A stretch of 64,000 nucleotides of DNA. Source: Mansonella perstans (lineage: Eukaryota; Nematoda; Chromadorea; Rhabditida; Onchocercidae). Each line of letters begins with the position of its first letter. The first letter of the stretch is position 1. The notes beneath the pieces are model-generated. The model was not told the origin of the DNA and searched no databases. It was given only the letters and a program-made list of their open reading frames with translations. Position numbers and translations under genes: made by a program. Location of the stretch: positions 42,611 to 106,610 of the forward strand of contig JBAMDO010000194.1 in NCBI GenBank assembly GCA_037074765.1. The letters run 5' to 3'. Of the stretch, positions 36,748 to 50,543 are shown one piece after another.

Positions 36748-39700
36748 GAAATTTTGAAAAAGTATCTTTATAAATAAATTAAAATGAAAGAAAATTAAAA
36801 TATTTTATATATTTAAACTTATTAAAAATGCTTAATTAGCACAAATTTCACCGTTGCATCATTGGATAATTGCATAAATACGAATTAATTTTTCAAATTT
36901 GTAAAAAATTATTGAAAAAAGAAGTGTTTAGGCAATATATTTAAATGTTGTAATAAATGGTACGATAGAACGATTATGGTGTAAATAGGAATTCAGTTAC
37001 TATAATAGTGCTGCCACTAGCGAGGCATATGTCTTGGCACTTGAAAATGAGAGGGATCTTACGGTAAATGATTAATTTAGTCAATGAAATTACTGTTTTT
37101 CCATAACATCAATTTCTTGAAACATTTAAAATTTTAATTCTTGAATTTTATTGTTGCTAAATGATATTATATTCAGTTATTGAAAGAGTAGTTTGAATCT
37201 AAAGTATGTATTTTTAATATTAATTAGTAATTTTTTATCAATGACTGAATTAAAAACAGTTTTAATAAACCGAGATGAATTAATTAAAATCTAAAAGAAT
37301 ATAAAATTTGAGAAATTACAACTGAATGATGCCGAGACGCTGGTCATTTCAGGACTGTTACGTCAAATTGCATAAACCTGAACGACGGAAGTGGTAAAGC
37401 GAAGTTAGCAGTTAACAAGATTTTAAGCATTTAACTTTTCAAAATTCTATTTTTTTACAGAGAAAAATAGTGTTCAAATTTTAAAAAGTTCCTAATAATT
37501 TGTTAAAAATTATTAGTATTTTGTCATTGATTGAAAAAAATTTTTCATAAAGCAACCCACTAGTAATTTTTTGCTAATCGTTTATTGAAATGTTTAAATT
37601 TTCTGAAAAATGATTTGTTATGAAAAGGGCGGAAGAAAATCACTTACCATGCAATTTCGTATTGATGCAAGAAAAACATCAACTGTTAAATTAATCACTA
37701 AATTTGCAACTGATATGATAGCAGATGATATCAAATATTACAATGATAATAATGGAACGAAAAAGTCTCGGATTCAATCAATCGTGATAGTTTACCGATG
37801 GATAATTTATCAGATAATTTAAGAAACGATAAAGTAACAATAAATTATCAATTTTAATTAAATACTTGAATTTCATTTTCCTGTAAAATGATCGAATCAT
37901 ATTTGCAAATTTCGAAGCTTCTTTTTATAAAGAAGTTTTTTTTTGAATTCCATTTCTTGTAAAATGATCAAATCATGCAAATTTCGACTCTTCTTTTTAT
38001 AAAACTATTTGATTAATAGCAATAACAACGACGATTTGTATACAATACGCTTAACGTTCACTTAGCACTTTAATCATTTATTCACCACTTTTATTTCCGA
38101 TAAGTAAGTATTCATTTCAGTTAGTTAATTAGTATTAAAAAAAAAAAGTAATCACTAAATAATCAAATTTTTGTAGTAAATCTTTTTAATAATAACTATT
38201 TTATCATCAGCCATTCTAACTAATAAATGACAGAGATGTTTATCCAAAGCAAAAAAAAAGGATTGATTATTCAAAAATTTTTCTAATTATCTGAAGAGAA
38301 GATGACTGATTGATTTCAAAAAAAAAAAAAAAAAAAGTACAAAAATCTCAGGAATTCTTAAAAATACACTGTTCTATCATCTCCAATCATTCCCATGCGA
38401 TTTACAATTATTGATCATCCGTCCATCAACATTTGACATTAATCAACGATTAATGATACTGCATAGAGCGGCTATTGATTGCACTTTGTCGAGAAAATGA
38501 ACTTGATGTAAGTTTTATATTTAACAAGTGGAGTACAACTTATACTGCAACTATCACTAATTATGATAGTTGATAAATTGTTATATAAAATATAGAACTG
38601 ATGTTAATTATAAATGAATTACATCAACTACAAATTTGATGAGATGTTCCATCTAATTGATTCGTCGAAATCTTTTATTTTTATTTAAAGTTTCGAGATT
38701 TTATCGAATTCTGAAAGTTTTTTTTTTAATTTTTTCTACATTTTCCTAAACATAGCTGATCATAGCATTAAAAAAAAAGCCTATTGTCTAAGTTTTGACT
38801 ACAATAAACTTTTTTTATGCATATATCGTGTGCGTAACAAACATCAATTCTTCTATTGAAAAAAAAAAACCGTATTTAGGTACTGTAATTTGGCTACTAT
38901 TTTACATGTATGCTGTAATACTGCAATTTGCATCACTGGTTACTGTGAGTTATATTTTAGGTAGCCTTGAAAAAATATATACAATTTATTGGTATAACTA
39001 CGATCCAAAAAACATCATTGAATGGTATATCAAGCAAATAAGCGAAGAAATGAATTATCAAACGGCGACATTTGTCCTGGAACTAACTGATTTTGCAACC
39101 TATCTTATATGTTTTAATTAGTTCAGTTAAATATAAAAAATGAAATATTTAATCAGCAGTTATGAAATGAAACAAATAGTAGCAAAGAAAAAAAAGCAAA
39201 TTTTAATAAAATTTTTAGTAGAAATTTACATAGAGGACATTTTTCGCTTTTATTGATATTTGCAAATTTTAAATACTTTCATTAAAATTAAATTTTGCCT
39301 TTGATATTGTCTTTGTGCAAAATGATCGCTTCTATTAAAAATTTCTGTTAAATTTTCACATCTTATAATATTTATATTAATTGTATTTCTTATTGAGAGG
39401 GCGAAAGAACAGCAAGGTGAACTTGGTTTTATCAAAATTTTGTTCAAATTTGTGAAAAATTCAATTACTTAAAAAAATTTTCTTTCAAACTAACTAAATC
39501 ATTGTGTTTGCTCTATGTTTGTTTATTTTTTGCTTAATATTTTAATTAAATTATTTTTGCAAAAATTACTAAGCCCAATAATAAGAAAATGACTACTGCA
39601 GTAGGAAAAAACTTTTCTTATTGCATCAAAAAGTTTCATGAATCGATTTTCAATAAGTCGGAATTTTCTGTAATATATATTTACTGGTTTTCCACTGCCT

Positions 39701-39779
39701 GTTTTAATTTGTTTGTTTTATGACCGATTATATAGTAATGAGACAAGACGAAATTCCAACTATATCATTGCAGTATTGT

Positions 39780-39781
<2 letters not shown>

Positions 39782-39813
<32 letters not shown>
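39782..39813. repeat. (TA)n microsatellite
   Basis: An uninterrupted run of about 16 AT dinucleotides. Confidence 0.97.
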
Positions 39814-39817
<4 letters not shown>

Positions 39818-41690
39818 TCAAATTAAATTCTCAATCAAATTTCCTGCGTTTTTTTCTAAAAAATTTTGTGATGACTTACATATACTGCACAATATTTAAG
39901 TTTTTTTCTTTCTTTTAATGATTCATTTTTTCATTTTTATCATCAGTTGTTGGCAAAAGTTGCAGTAAAATAACTTTTATCATTTCTACGAGCGTTTGAA
40001 TTAAAAATTCATTCTACAAGAATGCAAATAAATCAAAATCATATTTTATGCACCATTTGAAACAAAATTATCAATGCATCAGGAATGGAAATAACTATTC
40101 TAAAATCCACCAATTATTTTTCATTGCAAACTTTGCGCAATTGGAAATTGTCGCCTATTTCGGTTTCATCATTTATTCAATCTTTTGAATTATGTATTAA
40201 ATGCGACAGTTGAAAAATTGAATTGTTTTAATCGATTTTTTTTTTTGCATTTTTTGATATATCATTGGTATTTATATATTTATACTTCGCATAAAAATTC
40301 TCTAAATTAAGAGTTTCGTTTTTAAATATTCATTTGCAAGATTTTTCGCTTTCTCTTTATTTTTTCACAACTATTTTTTTAATTATCTTTCAAATTAGCT
40401 AACATATATTAAAAAACAGAAACATTTTTCTTCTTATTCACTTATACAAAAAAAAAAAAAAAAATGTAGCCATTTTCTTACTTCTTTTTTAAATTTAAGA
40501 AAATTTTTTCGTTTGTTTGCAAATTTAATTTTTTCTTTTCAGCTTTAAAGTTAGAAAGGTAAGAGATTGACAATGTATATGTCGTAGATTTTAATTGTAA
40601 CGAAATAATCTTTCTTAGCTTGCATTTTAATTGCACAATAAAAAAAAAAAAGAAATGAGTAAAGGATGGAAGTATGCAAAATTACTTTTATGATTCCATC
40701 CAACAAATGCGAACTTGCCTGTAAAAATTTAATTGCACAATAAAGAATGCAGATATGCAAGTTCTATAAATAATGCACGAAATGCATGCAGATGTATGTA
40801 TGTGCATTTATATTGCATGAAAAAAGTAATTGCTGATGACCAAAATTATAATCATAAAAGATGGGGTAAGGAGGAAATAGAGTTTTTCAGTTTTTAGTTT
40901 TTCAATTTTTTACAATTATCAATTAATTAGTTGTTTACTTTCTGTATAGGCAGCTATCAGTGCATTCTATTACTGATAATGAAACTAAAGAGGACACAGT
41001 ACTTACAAGTTATAATTAAGAAATTACTGATATAATAATGCAGAGTCATAAATCTAATTTGACGAATTACAGCTCAGTGCTTACGAATAGTGATAGTGAC
41101 AATGGAAGCAATGATAATGATGATAATAAGAACAGCAACAGTAATAACTGATGATGGCAAAAATTATAATCATTAGCAACAGTAAGTGATAATAATACAA
41201 GTAAATAAAATCAGTTGTCGGACAGAATTATGATTAAATATTAATCATAATTGTCAGAGAGTAAGCGAATCAATTGCTGTTAAAATTATGATTATGATGG
41301 TAATTTGATCATCCTTACAAATATTATATGCAAAAAAATACTTTTAAATTTTGTTGTCATAATTAAGATCATAACTCTAATCATAACTCATTAGAACAGT
41401 ATCATAGTTATTCCGTATAAAATCACTACTGAAACAGTTAATTAATCAAATCGTTTAAAAATTAATTATACATAGGAAATAGAAGTTTTAGCTGCAAAAT
41501 TGTAAATTACTGCACATTAATCTTTCTCCTTTCTTTCCGCTTTTCCTTATTACTTAAAGCTTAAGCTAGGCTTACAGGATTTTGCTGTAAAATTTCAACA
41601 AATGCTTAGTCTGCCTTTCGAATAAAATAAGTATTAAGTGATAATAGTTTCGCTTGCTGCAATGTATTTCTGAAACACTTAATAAGTTAT

Positions 41691-41866
41691 CTTAATGGTA
41701 TTTTACTGTAATCAATATCCTTCTTAATGGTATTTTACTGTAGTCAATATCGTTCTTAATAATATTTTACTCTAATCAGTATCCTTGCTAATATAGCAAA
41801 AAGGAATAACGGTATTTCAGTTTAATCAATATCACTCTTAATGGTATTTTACTACAATCATTCTTG
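41691..41866. repeat. Degenerate minisatellite, 32-bp unit
   Basis: Unit CTTAATGGTATTTTACTGTA followed by ATCAATATCCTT. The first two copies are nearly identical. The later copies are increasingly diverged and one is interrupted near 41792-41810. Confidence 0.8.
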
Positions 41867-42994
41867 CTTGTTCCATGGCACAAATGAATAACGAATATTA
41901 TCATTGAAAAATCATAATATTTGGACAATAACAGTCAAAATTATTAGAAATATTGTCGAAAAAGTTGTAAAAGATTATTAAAATTAAATATTATATAATT
42001 TCATTGAAAATTAGAAATTGGGAAAATCTTAGGAACTAAATTATCCAACCATCAATATTATTACCGAACTGATAAACGAACTGATAAATATAAATTAAGT
42101 AAGCATGATTTTGATTTTTTGTTAAGTAAGAGTATTTATCCAATAAAATTTTTGACTAATACTTTTTATTTACCTGTCGACATAACCCTTTTTCTATTGT
42201 CTCTCTATTTTTACGAATTTTGAACGAAAAAAAAAATAGAAATTTCAAAGCAACGATTATCTGCAATATTGTTCATATTTGTAAAAGTGTTCTTGTAAAA
42301 GTATCAAGTTAATTAGCACAAAAATAGATGCTGTTTACTACTACCTACTTCTTTCTCTTTCAACAGTTAGCTTTTATTCCTTTATCATTTGAAACAGTTA
42401 AATCCTTTTCAAATTCCATTTTCCAGACTATTCCTGCTTCATTCCGGCACTTACATCCAGAAGATTCCATTTCAATGATAATTCAATTGAAAGTGAAAAA
42501 AAAATTTCCATTTCTAAAGGCTAATTCTAAAAAAGTAAATTAAAAAATAATTTCTTTTTCCAATTACTCTGAATAAAATTTTCTGAAACAATTTTAATAT
42601 TTTTAACTCAAAAAATTTCCGATTTTGTTTCGCGAATAATTATGTGAATTGAATAAGCTATATTTTCGCCATCTTATTTTGCATAGTTCATGTTAGCTAA
42701 TCATAAATATCAAACTCAAAAACTAAAATGAAATTCTAACTTTGTTTTTTTCCCAAATCGTTTCCATTTTTTCAATATTTTTTCTTTTTGTTATTCTGAA
42801 ATCAACTTTTCCCTAACAATTCGATCATTTTTCATACTTCACTACTTCCTTTTTTTTTCTCTTTCTTCCTTCAACATTTTTTCTCATAAAAATCGATAGT
42901 GCAAAAAAGAAAAAAAAAGTTGAAATGAAATATTGCAACAATAATAAAAAAAAAAAACGAAACGATAGAGAAGCCAGGCAAAATAACTAAACAC

Positions 42995-43325
42995 AAGAAA
43001 AATGATTTCCAATTTTTTTCCCTTCTTTTCTGCATTGTTGAAAACCAATTTTCAACAGTGCAGAAAAGAAAAATCAATTTTCTCATTTTTTTTCATTTTT
43101 ATTTCAAATATGAAAAAAGAAAAATAACCATTTGCATTAATTTCATTTATTGGCAAAATACCTGAATAAGAAAAATGATTTCCAATTTTTTTCCTTTTCT
43201 TTCGCACTGTTAAAAATTGGAAATCAATTTTCTCATTTTTTTTCCAGTTGATTTCGAGTATGAAAAAAAAGCAATCAAAAATTATTTGCATTATTAATTT
43301 ATTTATTTGGGACGAAATAGTTTTC
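42995..43325. repeat. Tandem duplication of a 173-bp segment with an internal fold-back
   Basis: Both copies begin AAGAAAAATGATTTCCAATT and carry GTGCAGAAAAG-like and AAATCAATTTTCTCATTTTT blocks in the same order. A third, weaker relative lies just before, around 42870-42994. Copy 1 contains a 20-bp stem with a 4-nt loop (43026-43069). Confidence 0.75.
43026..43069. repeat. Near-perfect hairpin, 20-bp stem and 4-nt loop
   Basis: CTTTTCTGCATTGTTGAAAA and TTTTCAACAGTGCAGAAAAG are complementary except for one T-G wobble, separated by CCAA. Confidence 0.88.
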
Positions 43326-45009
43326 GCCTTTTTTTCTCGCAAATTAAATAATCTTCTCATTAATTAAATTAACAAATAATTTAAAACAAAACGAAATGAT
43401 AACATACAGAAATTCACGTTCATATTTACATTCATATTTATGCATTCAATGCACGCATTTCAAATTTATGCATACAAATAAAATGTTATTAAAAAGAATG
43501 AAATTTTTGTTATAGAAAAGGAAATGAAATAATCTTTTAGCTATAAAAAAAAAAAAAAAAATGAGTAAATTAAAAATGCAAAGGAGAGTGTGAATTTTGA
43601 AAGACGACTCAAGAGAGATGATGAAAATGGTCGACTCGCTCCTTTTGACTTCACAATTTTTCATCTTTCACTTTTCAGCACTTTTTTCCCTTTCCTATTT
43701 TTGAAATAAATGCTGCAAGGAAAAAAATCAAAATTTTTTTTTTTTTTTTAAAATTTTCCCCACTTAAATTATTTTATCAAAATTTTATGCAATTTAAAAT
43801 TTGCCCATAATTTCCTGTTTTTTTCTTATCCTTTTCATAGAGTAGACTTTCATAGATGTATTTGAAATAAAGCATATGATGTATTTGGATAAAATATATG
43901 ACGTATTTCTTTCATAGATATATTTGGAATAAAATTTTGAAATTATTGGATTACAGTAATGGTTTCACTGATTTTTTCCCGCCCATTTGCCTGTGTTATT
44001 TATTTTGCCTTTAACGAAAAAAGAAAAAAAAAGATAAATGGAGAAATAGCAATTTCTCAGCTGCTTTCAAAAGTTCAAATTTTGTAAGTTTAAAAGTGAA
44101 AAAAAAGAAAACTTGAGAAATTAAGAATGTTATTTGCAATTCATCAGTTACATTGATAAAATGGTAGTAAAAAGTCAGAAAATAAAATTTTGTCAAATTG
44201 CAAAAATATTTTGAAATAAATTTTTGCTCAATTCAAATTCAATATTTAAATTTAAAAAGCTCTTGAAAAGTTTTTTTTTTGACTTTTTCTGTGCTTTTTT
44301 TTCTCAAAACAATCATTTTTCACTTCATTGGTTTAGTGTCTTATAACCGGGGAATAGTTGAATTTTTCTGCCATTTCATAAATGTGTTCCTTTCTTCTTT
44401 TTTCCTCTCTAAAATCTGTGTTTGCTTATTTTAAATACTATTTTTTTTTCTTTGTCCTACCATTTTAGGATTTTCGAAATTTTTTTAAGAAAAAAATGAA
44501 TTGATTAAATAAATTATTGGTGAATCATGTTGTTGGTAGAAAAAGAAAATTTATTTTTCAATGACTTCTCTTTTGCCAAAAAATACTTCCGATTTTTATT
44601 TTATCTTCAAAGATTAATTTGGCTGTGAGATGGAATTTTGTTTGATCAGTTTTAAAAACCTAAAATTCAAAATTTGCCAGCTAAAAAATCAGTCAATTTT
44701 ACGATCTTTTTCTGGATGAAATATTTGTCTGAAACTTAAACAAAGTTCTCTGAAACAAAAAAAAAAAAAAAAAAAAAGCGTAAATTTGAGAATAAAATGT
44801 GAATTATGCCATTAATTCAAAAAAAAGTAAAAAAAAAGAGAATGAAAAAGAAAGAGAAGAGAGAAAAGAAAGATAATTTTAATTTGAATGACTGAAAATG
44901 TAACACTGAAAATATCATGAAACAGAAATTGAATACATGCACCTATAATTGACAAAGGTAAATTGCACTACAATAATTACATATTGATAAGTTTGTTTAT
45001 CGATTACTA

Positions 45010-45490
45010 TTTTAACATTGTATATAAGAATTATTACTATCATTACATTACTATTATTATTCTATTACTAAACGCCAATGATTATTATTATTGTTGTTTA
45101 TCATTGTTACAATAACATTTTCTATCACCACTATCATTATTTTTATAGCATTATTCACATTATTACAATCATCATTATTATTTTTATTGATTTTATTACT
45201 TTTTTATCATTTTTTTATTGTTATTATCTTATTATTATTATTACGATTATCTTTTTATTATTATTATTACGATTACTTTTGGTACTATTTTTTTATTATT
45301 TTCCCTATCAGTATTACTTGTATTTATTATTTTTTGTTACTATTATTATTATTATTTTTATTACAATTGTTATTAGTATCATTATTTTTATGATTTGTTT
45401 TTCTATGATTTGTTACCATTATTATTGTTGTAATTTTTATTGCTACAACTATCATTTTTATTACTCTTTCCATTACTACTACTAATTTTT
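45010..45490. repeat. ATT/ATC-rich low-complexity tract
   Basis: Irregular runs of ATT, ATC and ACT triplets on the plus strand. They keep two frames open and give artificial Ile/Tyr/Phe polymers, not a protein. Confidence 0.9.
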
Positions 45491-45605
45491 TTTCTGTACA
45501 AGAAACAGTTCAATGTTTAGGAACAAATTTCAAAAAAAAATTTGTTTGGCCATTTCAATACCTATCCAAATATCGTACTTTAAAACGGATATTGCAGTAT
45601 TTTTG

Positions 45606-45658
45606 CATGTGTGTATGTGTGTGTCTGTGTGTCTGTGTGTGTCTGTGTGTGTGTCTGT

Positions 45659-45715
<57 letters not shown>

Positions 45716-45756
45716 TGTGTGTTTGTGTGTACGTGTGTGTGCACGCGCGTCTGTCT
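45606..45756. repeat. (TG)n compound microsatellite
   Basis: A long GT tract with interspersed TC and TA variants, ending in TGTCTGTCTG. It keeps several frames open with Cys-Val or His-Thr polymers that are not genes. Confidence 0.97.
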
Positions 45757-45885
45757 GTCTGCCTGGCTTGTTCCCAGAGGCAGTATATATATGTACATAT
45801 ATTTATACATATATCATAGGTCGATAGAACTATTATAAAATTAAAATTAAAAAGTATATCGATTGAGATAAAAAAAGAGTGAAAG

Positions 45886-45965
45886 AAGTGAAGAAAAATA
45901 GAGAGAAAGGATAAGATAGAAAAAGAAAGAGAGAGGGAGAGAGAGAGAGAAAGAGAGAAAGGGAA
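45886..45965. repeat. GA-rich simple repeat
   Basis: A polypurine tract of GAGA and GAAA runs. A matching polypyrimidine TC tract lies at about 46131-46155. Confidence 0.9.
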
Positions 45966-46592
45966 TGAATGGATAAAAGAATTTCTGGATAATCATCAAC
46001 TATGAGCTAGCAGGACTTCATTTTCCGGTTGCATAAAAAACATAATTTCCTAAAATCTTTGTCTATTTCAAATTCCCATCAATTTCTCCTCTCAATCTCA
46101 TTTCATCTTTTTTTTCCCATTCTTCTATTCCTCTCTCTCTCTCTCTCTTTCTATTTTCAATCCTTTTTTCTTTTCTGATGAATAATTTGATTATCGGAAT
46201 TAATTCATTTATTAAAAAATTTTAAAATAACATTTTACCAGCAGAATATAAAAATCAGGTAATAATAATTTCACTGAATTAATCAGTTCCAATTAATTAT
46301 TTTATTTCTTTGAAATTCTTAGCGTAAATTACTGATGAAGATAGGCTAAGTATTAGTAGCAGTATTCAGGAGCACTTTCGGAATTTTAAATTCTAAAAAT
46401 TCATTTATAAATTAAGATTAGTGGAATGAGAAAATTTTAATGATAATTTTCACTACAGTAGTTATAATAAATTTTTAATTGCAATTTAACTCATTACTAA
46501 ATTAATTTCATGCTTATATTCTATTTTCTTACGAAATTTTCTGTTTTCAGGAAATAATCGAAAAAAAAAATCAATAATCATCATACTGATTA

Positions 46593-46655
46593 TATATTTA
46601 TATATTTTTATACTAATTAACAAAAACATATATTTATACTAATTAACAAAAAACA
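46593..46655. repeat. Short tandem duplication, about 27 bp, two copies
   Basis: TATATTTTTATACTAATTAA followed by CAAAAACA is repeated immediately with one base missing. Confidence 0.85.
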
Positions 46656-49600
46656 ATGTCAATTAGTGTTTATCATCATTAACTCTAACTGATATCAAAT
46701 TAACTTTGAAAAAAAAAAGAAAAAAAAAGCTATGATTGCTTGTAAAAAAGACTAATGCTAATATCACCATATTAGAATATAGCAATATTGATTGATTTTT
46801 TTTTTGCAAATAGTTTTTAAACGTTTTTATAAAATGATACGGTATATCTATGTCATCATTATTAATGGATGTCATAAAAAAAAAAAAGTTTATCTATTCC
46901 TTTTTGAAATAACGAGAAATATCATTTAGCTATCATTTTTATTTTCTTAAAAAAATTTGAAATCTTGGAAATCTGAAATCATTTAGACAAACAGATAATT
47001 GTATTCGAATGCATCATTTTTACTGATACTGTTATCATCATCATTATCATTGTTAATCGATTGTTATAAGGATGTTAGCTGAAACTTTTTGAAGTACAAA
47101 GCGCTACAAATTACTATAGTTATTTTAATCGATTATCCATTTAATTTCATTCATTTTAAACAAAAAAGCTACAAATGATTGGAATATTTCCTGGCTTTAA
47201 AGATGAACAAAGTATTACATTCATTTAAATGTGTAATTAATTAGATAATTTTAATTGGCACCTCCTTTTTTCAAAATTCAATTTTTTGTTAAATTTGTAA
47301 ATTTTATCGTAAAAGAATTTTTTTTTTTATAATATTTTTTTCTTGCATATTATTTTTTTTCCTTTCAGTTATATATTAACAGCAGTAATGTAACTAATGA
47401 TATAAAAGTTAATAGAGTCATAATTGACGATGTAATTATTATAATCCGTATTTTCAACTTTGCGCGAAAAGAAATCAAAAATGATAAAATTGATGAGATT
47501 TAGATTAAAATAATAGAGTTAAAAAATTCTGTTTAAAAAAAATAAAAATGCATTTTTCAGCAACACATCATATTATCAATCATTATCTTCTTTCGGACTA
47601 AATTATTTAAAAATTCATTTTTCAAAAGAAAAAATTTTTTTGTTATCGACAAGAGTGCAAGAATCATTTGTCAAATTTATAATTTTAAAGGATATCAATG
47701 AGTAGATAGATAATCAACATAAAGTAAAGTTATCAATGACTTTGCTTATAGTGTTCAAATGATAAAAAGTCATCAGTGTTTTATAATAATTGATCATAAC
47801 ATAAATTTATCATTAATCTCACAGAATAATGATAAATTTATCTCTAATCAATCAAAACAAGTTATCAATATTTATAGTGAAAGTTACTTTCTGACTTACA
47901 ATGATCAGTAGTAGTAAAAATATCATTTGGTTAATACTTAGTAATGGATACGATAGAAAGTTAGTCAAACTTTGATAAGTTTGAAATTTATTTTTGTTTT
48001 TTTTTTTTTTTTACTAATTTATTTGGAAAATTCTTTAAAAGTTATCCTTGAACGTACGTGAAGTTCAAAGATATTTTTTTACGGATAAAAGATGCATTGA
48101 AAAGTTATGTTAAAATTTTGAAAATGAAATGAAATTTGTGAGAATAGTTTAAAGTGCAAGATTACTTTTTCATAAATTTCATCTCTTTTTCGAGATGGAA
48201 AACAGGCATTTCACGATGATTTTCTTCAAGTTGCTATGTATTTCATATGTTCAATTGTTTTTAAATATTTATATTATAGTTACATAGTTTTTCAGATGTT
48301 TACAGTTTTATTGTTGGAAATAGATTTGAGAGGTAGTTTATCATGTTAAATGCTTCTTCTCTCTTAATGTTTTAATCTTTCAATAGCTCTAAATTCTGTT
48401 ATCTTAACGTTGCAGCAGTTTTTAAATGTCAGTTGTGTTAAATGTTACAGTAATTCTAAATATTCATTATCCTATTTTAGCAATGCTTTTAGACCATTCA
48501 TTATCTGCTATAAATTTTTCGAATTGTCATTCTTTCTGTCCTAATTTTCCATTTTTCCTTTTTTCGTCCATATTTTCTCATTAAATTTATTAATGCTTTT
48601 TTTTTTCATCTTTACCGCTCATCATTTATGCAACATATTTTGATTAATAATTACACAACAATCTCATCATTGTTTTCTTGTTTTAGAATTAATTTTATCA
48701 ACTTTTAAAACATTTTGCTTAAAATTATTTAGTTCGATAATTAATTAACAATAATTAATTACTATAAATGCAATCTACATAGAGATATTGTTATGCTCTT
48801 TTTCAGTAATTATGTTTTGATTATTGTTTTAAAAAATTTTTTTTTTGCTTAAGTATTTCTCTAAACAATTGAACAAGTAGTAAATTTTGATTTCTCCTTT
48901 TCTTACTTTTTTTTTCATTTTAAATCATTTTACTTTTGAAAAATCAGTGTACATTCATTCTACTAATGATGAATCCATAGAATTTTCCAGACTTTTTCCT
49001 TTTATTCTTTTTTCTTGAAGATTTTCCGGTAAAAAATTTTAACATTGGTCCTGAATGAATGTATCATTTTAACACGATGTACATTTAAATATATTTCTTC
49101 TTTTATCGTATTCATTTCATTTAACTTACCTAATGATTCATATCAGAAAGTAAAAAGAAACAAATTTCACTTTTATGAAATATTTCGAAATTTTTTTTCT
49201 CTAGTTAAATCAGAATTTAAAGTGATTTTTGAATTTTATTTGAATGCATTTGTTATTTTCGTTTTAAAAATGATTGAATAAATTAATTCACTGCTATTCA
49301 TCAATTTTTTTTGTAATCTTGATACGAAGTGAAACAACTGTTAATACTTAAATTTTGTAGAAAATTTATTAAAATATTTGAAGCATATCCTCAGCAAACA
49401 GAAATGTTAATGATATAATTGATAATGTGGTGATATTAGCTTAACAGATAAGGTATAAATGAACTAAATGTATTATTGTTCCTTGGGCAGACAGACGTTT
49501 ACAAATTTATGTCTGTAAAAATTTTTTTTTGAATTGAATTGAAATTTTTGCTATATGATCAGATAGATTGGATTGAGCAAAATCGGTGATGTCATTATCA

Positions 49601-50358
49601 GTCTTAGCTCAATTATGGTAATTCACTGTGAGTGTAGTAAATTAGCCTAGTTGAAAGTTCCAATAATTGGAATTGGAAAATAGTTTAGTAATGGACGAAA
49701 ATATCACAAGTAAACCGTAGAGCAATAAATAGAACTCAGCCTGGCTATGAATTAATTATACAATCTAGCCTAGCTATAGCAACAGTTCAATTCAACATTG
49801 GCTAAACATCCTTCTCATCAAAAAGTAGGAAAAAATTCGGCACTTATTGAACTTTATGTTGATATCAATTAACCATTTACAATTGATTCATTTAAACTAA
49901 GAAAATGCTATCCAGTTAATAACTAAATTATATAATTAGTAATCAAAGAGCTATTTTAAAAATTAAGAAAAATTGTCCTGCACTTGATTAATGACAAAAT
50001 TTCACATCAATGTTCAATTAATTAACATGCAAATTGTTATTCATTAAGATTAAATCGTCAATAAATTTTTTCATTCGAAAATTTTGATTTGAAAATTTTA
50101 TTGAGTACTTTTACTATAAGCGTTTCAAATGTCATTTCATACTTTCTTTTTTTTTTTTTTGTTGTAAATTTTACCACCAAAATTGATTCATTTATTTTTG
50201 TCAGAAGATGTCATTTTACAGTCATTTTATCATTTATTTCATATTTCTTCAAAATACAATTCTTGTTGTGTGTGACTCATTCCTGCTTCATTTGCCGCCA
50301 ATTGCTACTGTAAATGACATAATAGGCAATTTTAACAGTTGTTAATTGACTGCTAAAT

Positions 50359-50543
50359 GTTATTAGATCGATTACTCTTGAAAATCAGTTATTAGATCGA
50401 TTACTCTTGAAAAACTGTTATTAGATCGATTACTCTTGAAAATCAGTTATTAGATCGATTACTCTTGAAAAACTGTTATTAGATCGATTACTCTTGAAAA
50501 TCAGTTATTAGATCGATTACTCTTGAAAATCAGTTATTGATCG
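50359..50543. repeat. 29-bp tandem repeat, six copies with alternating variants
   Basis: Unit GTTATTAGATCGATTACTCT followed by TGAAAATCA. Copies 1, 3, 5 and 6 end in AAAATCA and copies 2 and 4 end in AAAAACT, giving an A-B-A-B-A-A order. A truncated seventh copy (GTTATTGATCG) follows. There are no spacers between copies. Confidence 0.95.

Noticed and set aside
37610..37822. Plus-strand open frame of 70 codons starting with ATG
   Set aside because: The composition is plausible, but there is no splice context, no recognisable motif and no neighbouring exon. The length is not exceptional for this region.
42871..43360. Minus-strand open frames rich in Phe, Lys and Glu
   Set aside because: They are produced by the 173-bp repeat and its A/T runs and are not coding.
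45078..45838. Several overlapping open frames of 75-135 codons
   Set aside because: They consist of Ile/Tyr/Phe or Cys/Val polymers produced by ATT-type and (TG)n repeats, open on both strands. They are not genes.
50359..50543. Regular 29-bp repeats resembling a CRISPR array
   Set aside because: The copies abut directly, there are no spacers, and the genome is eukaryotic. It is a minisatellite.
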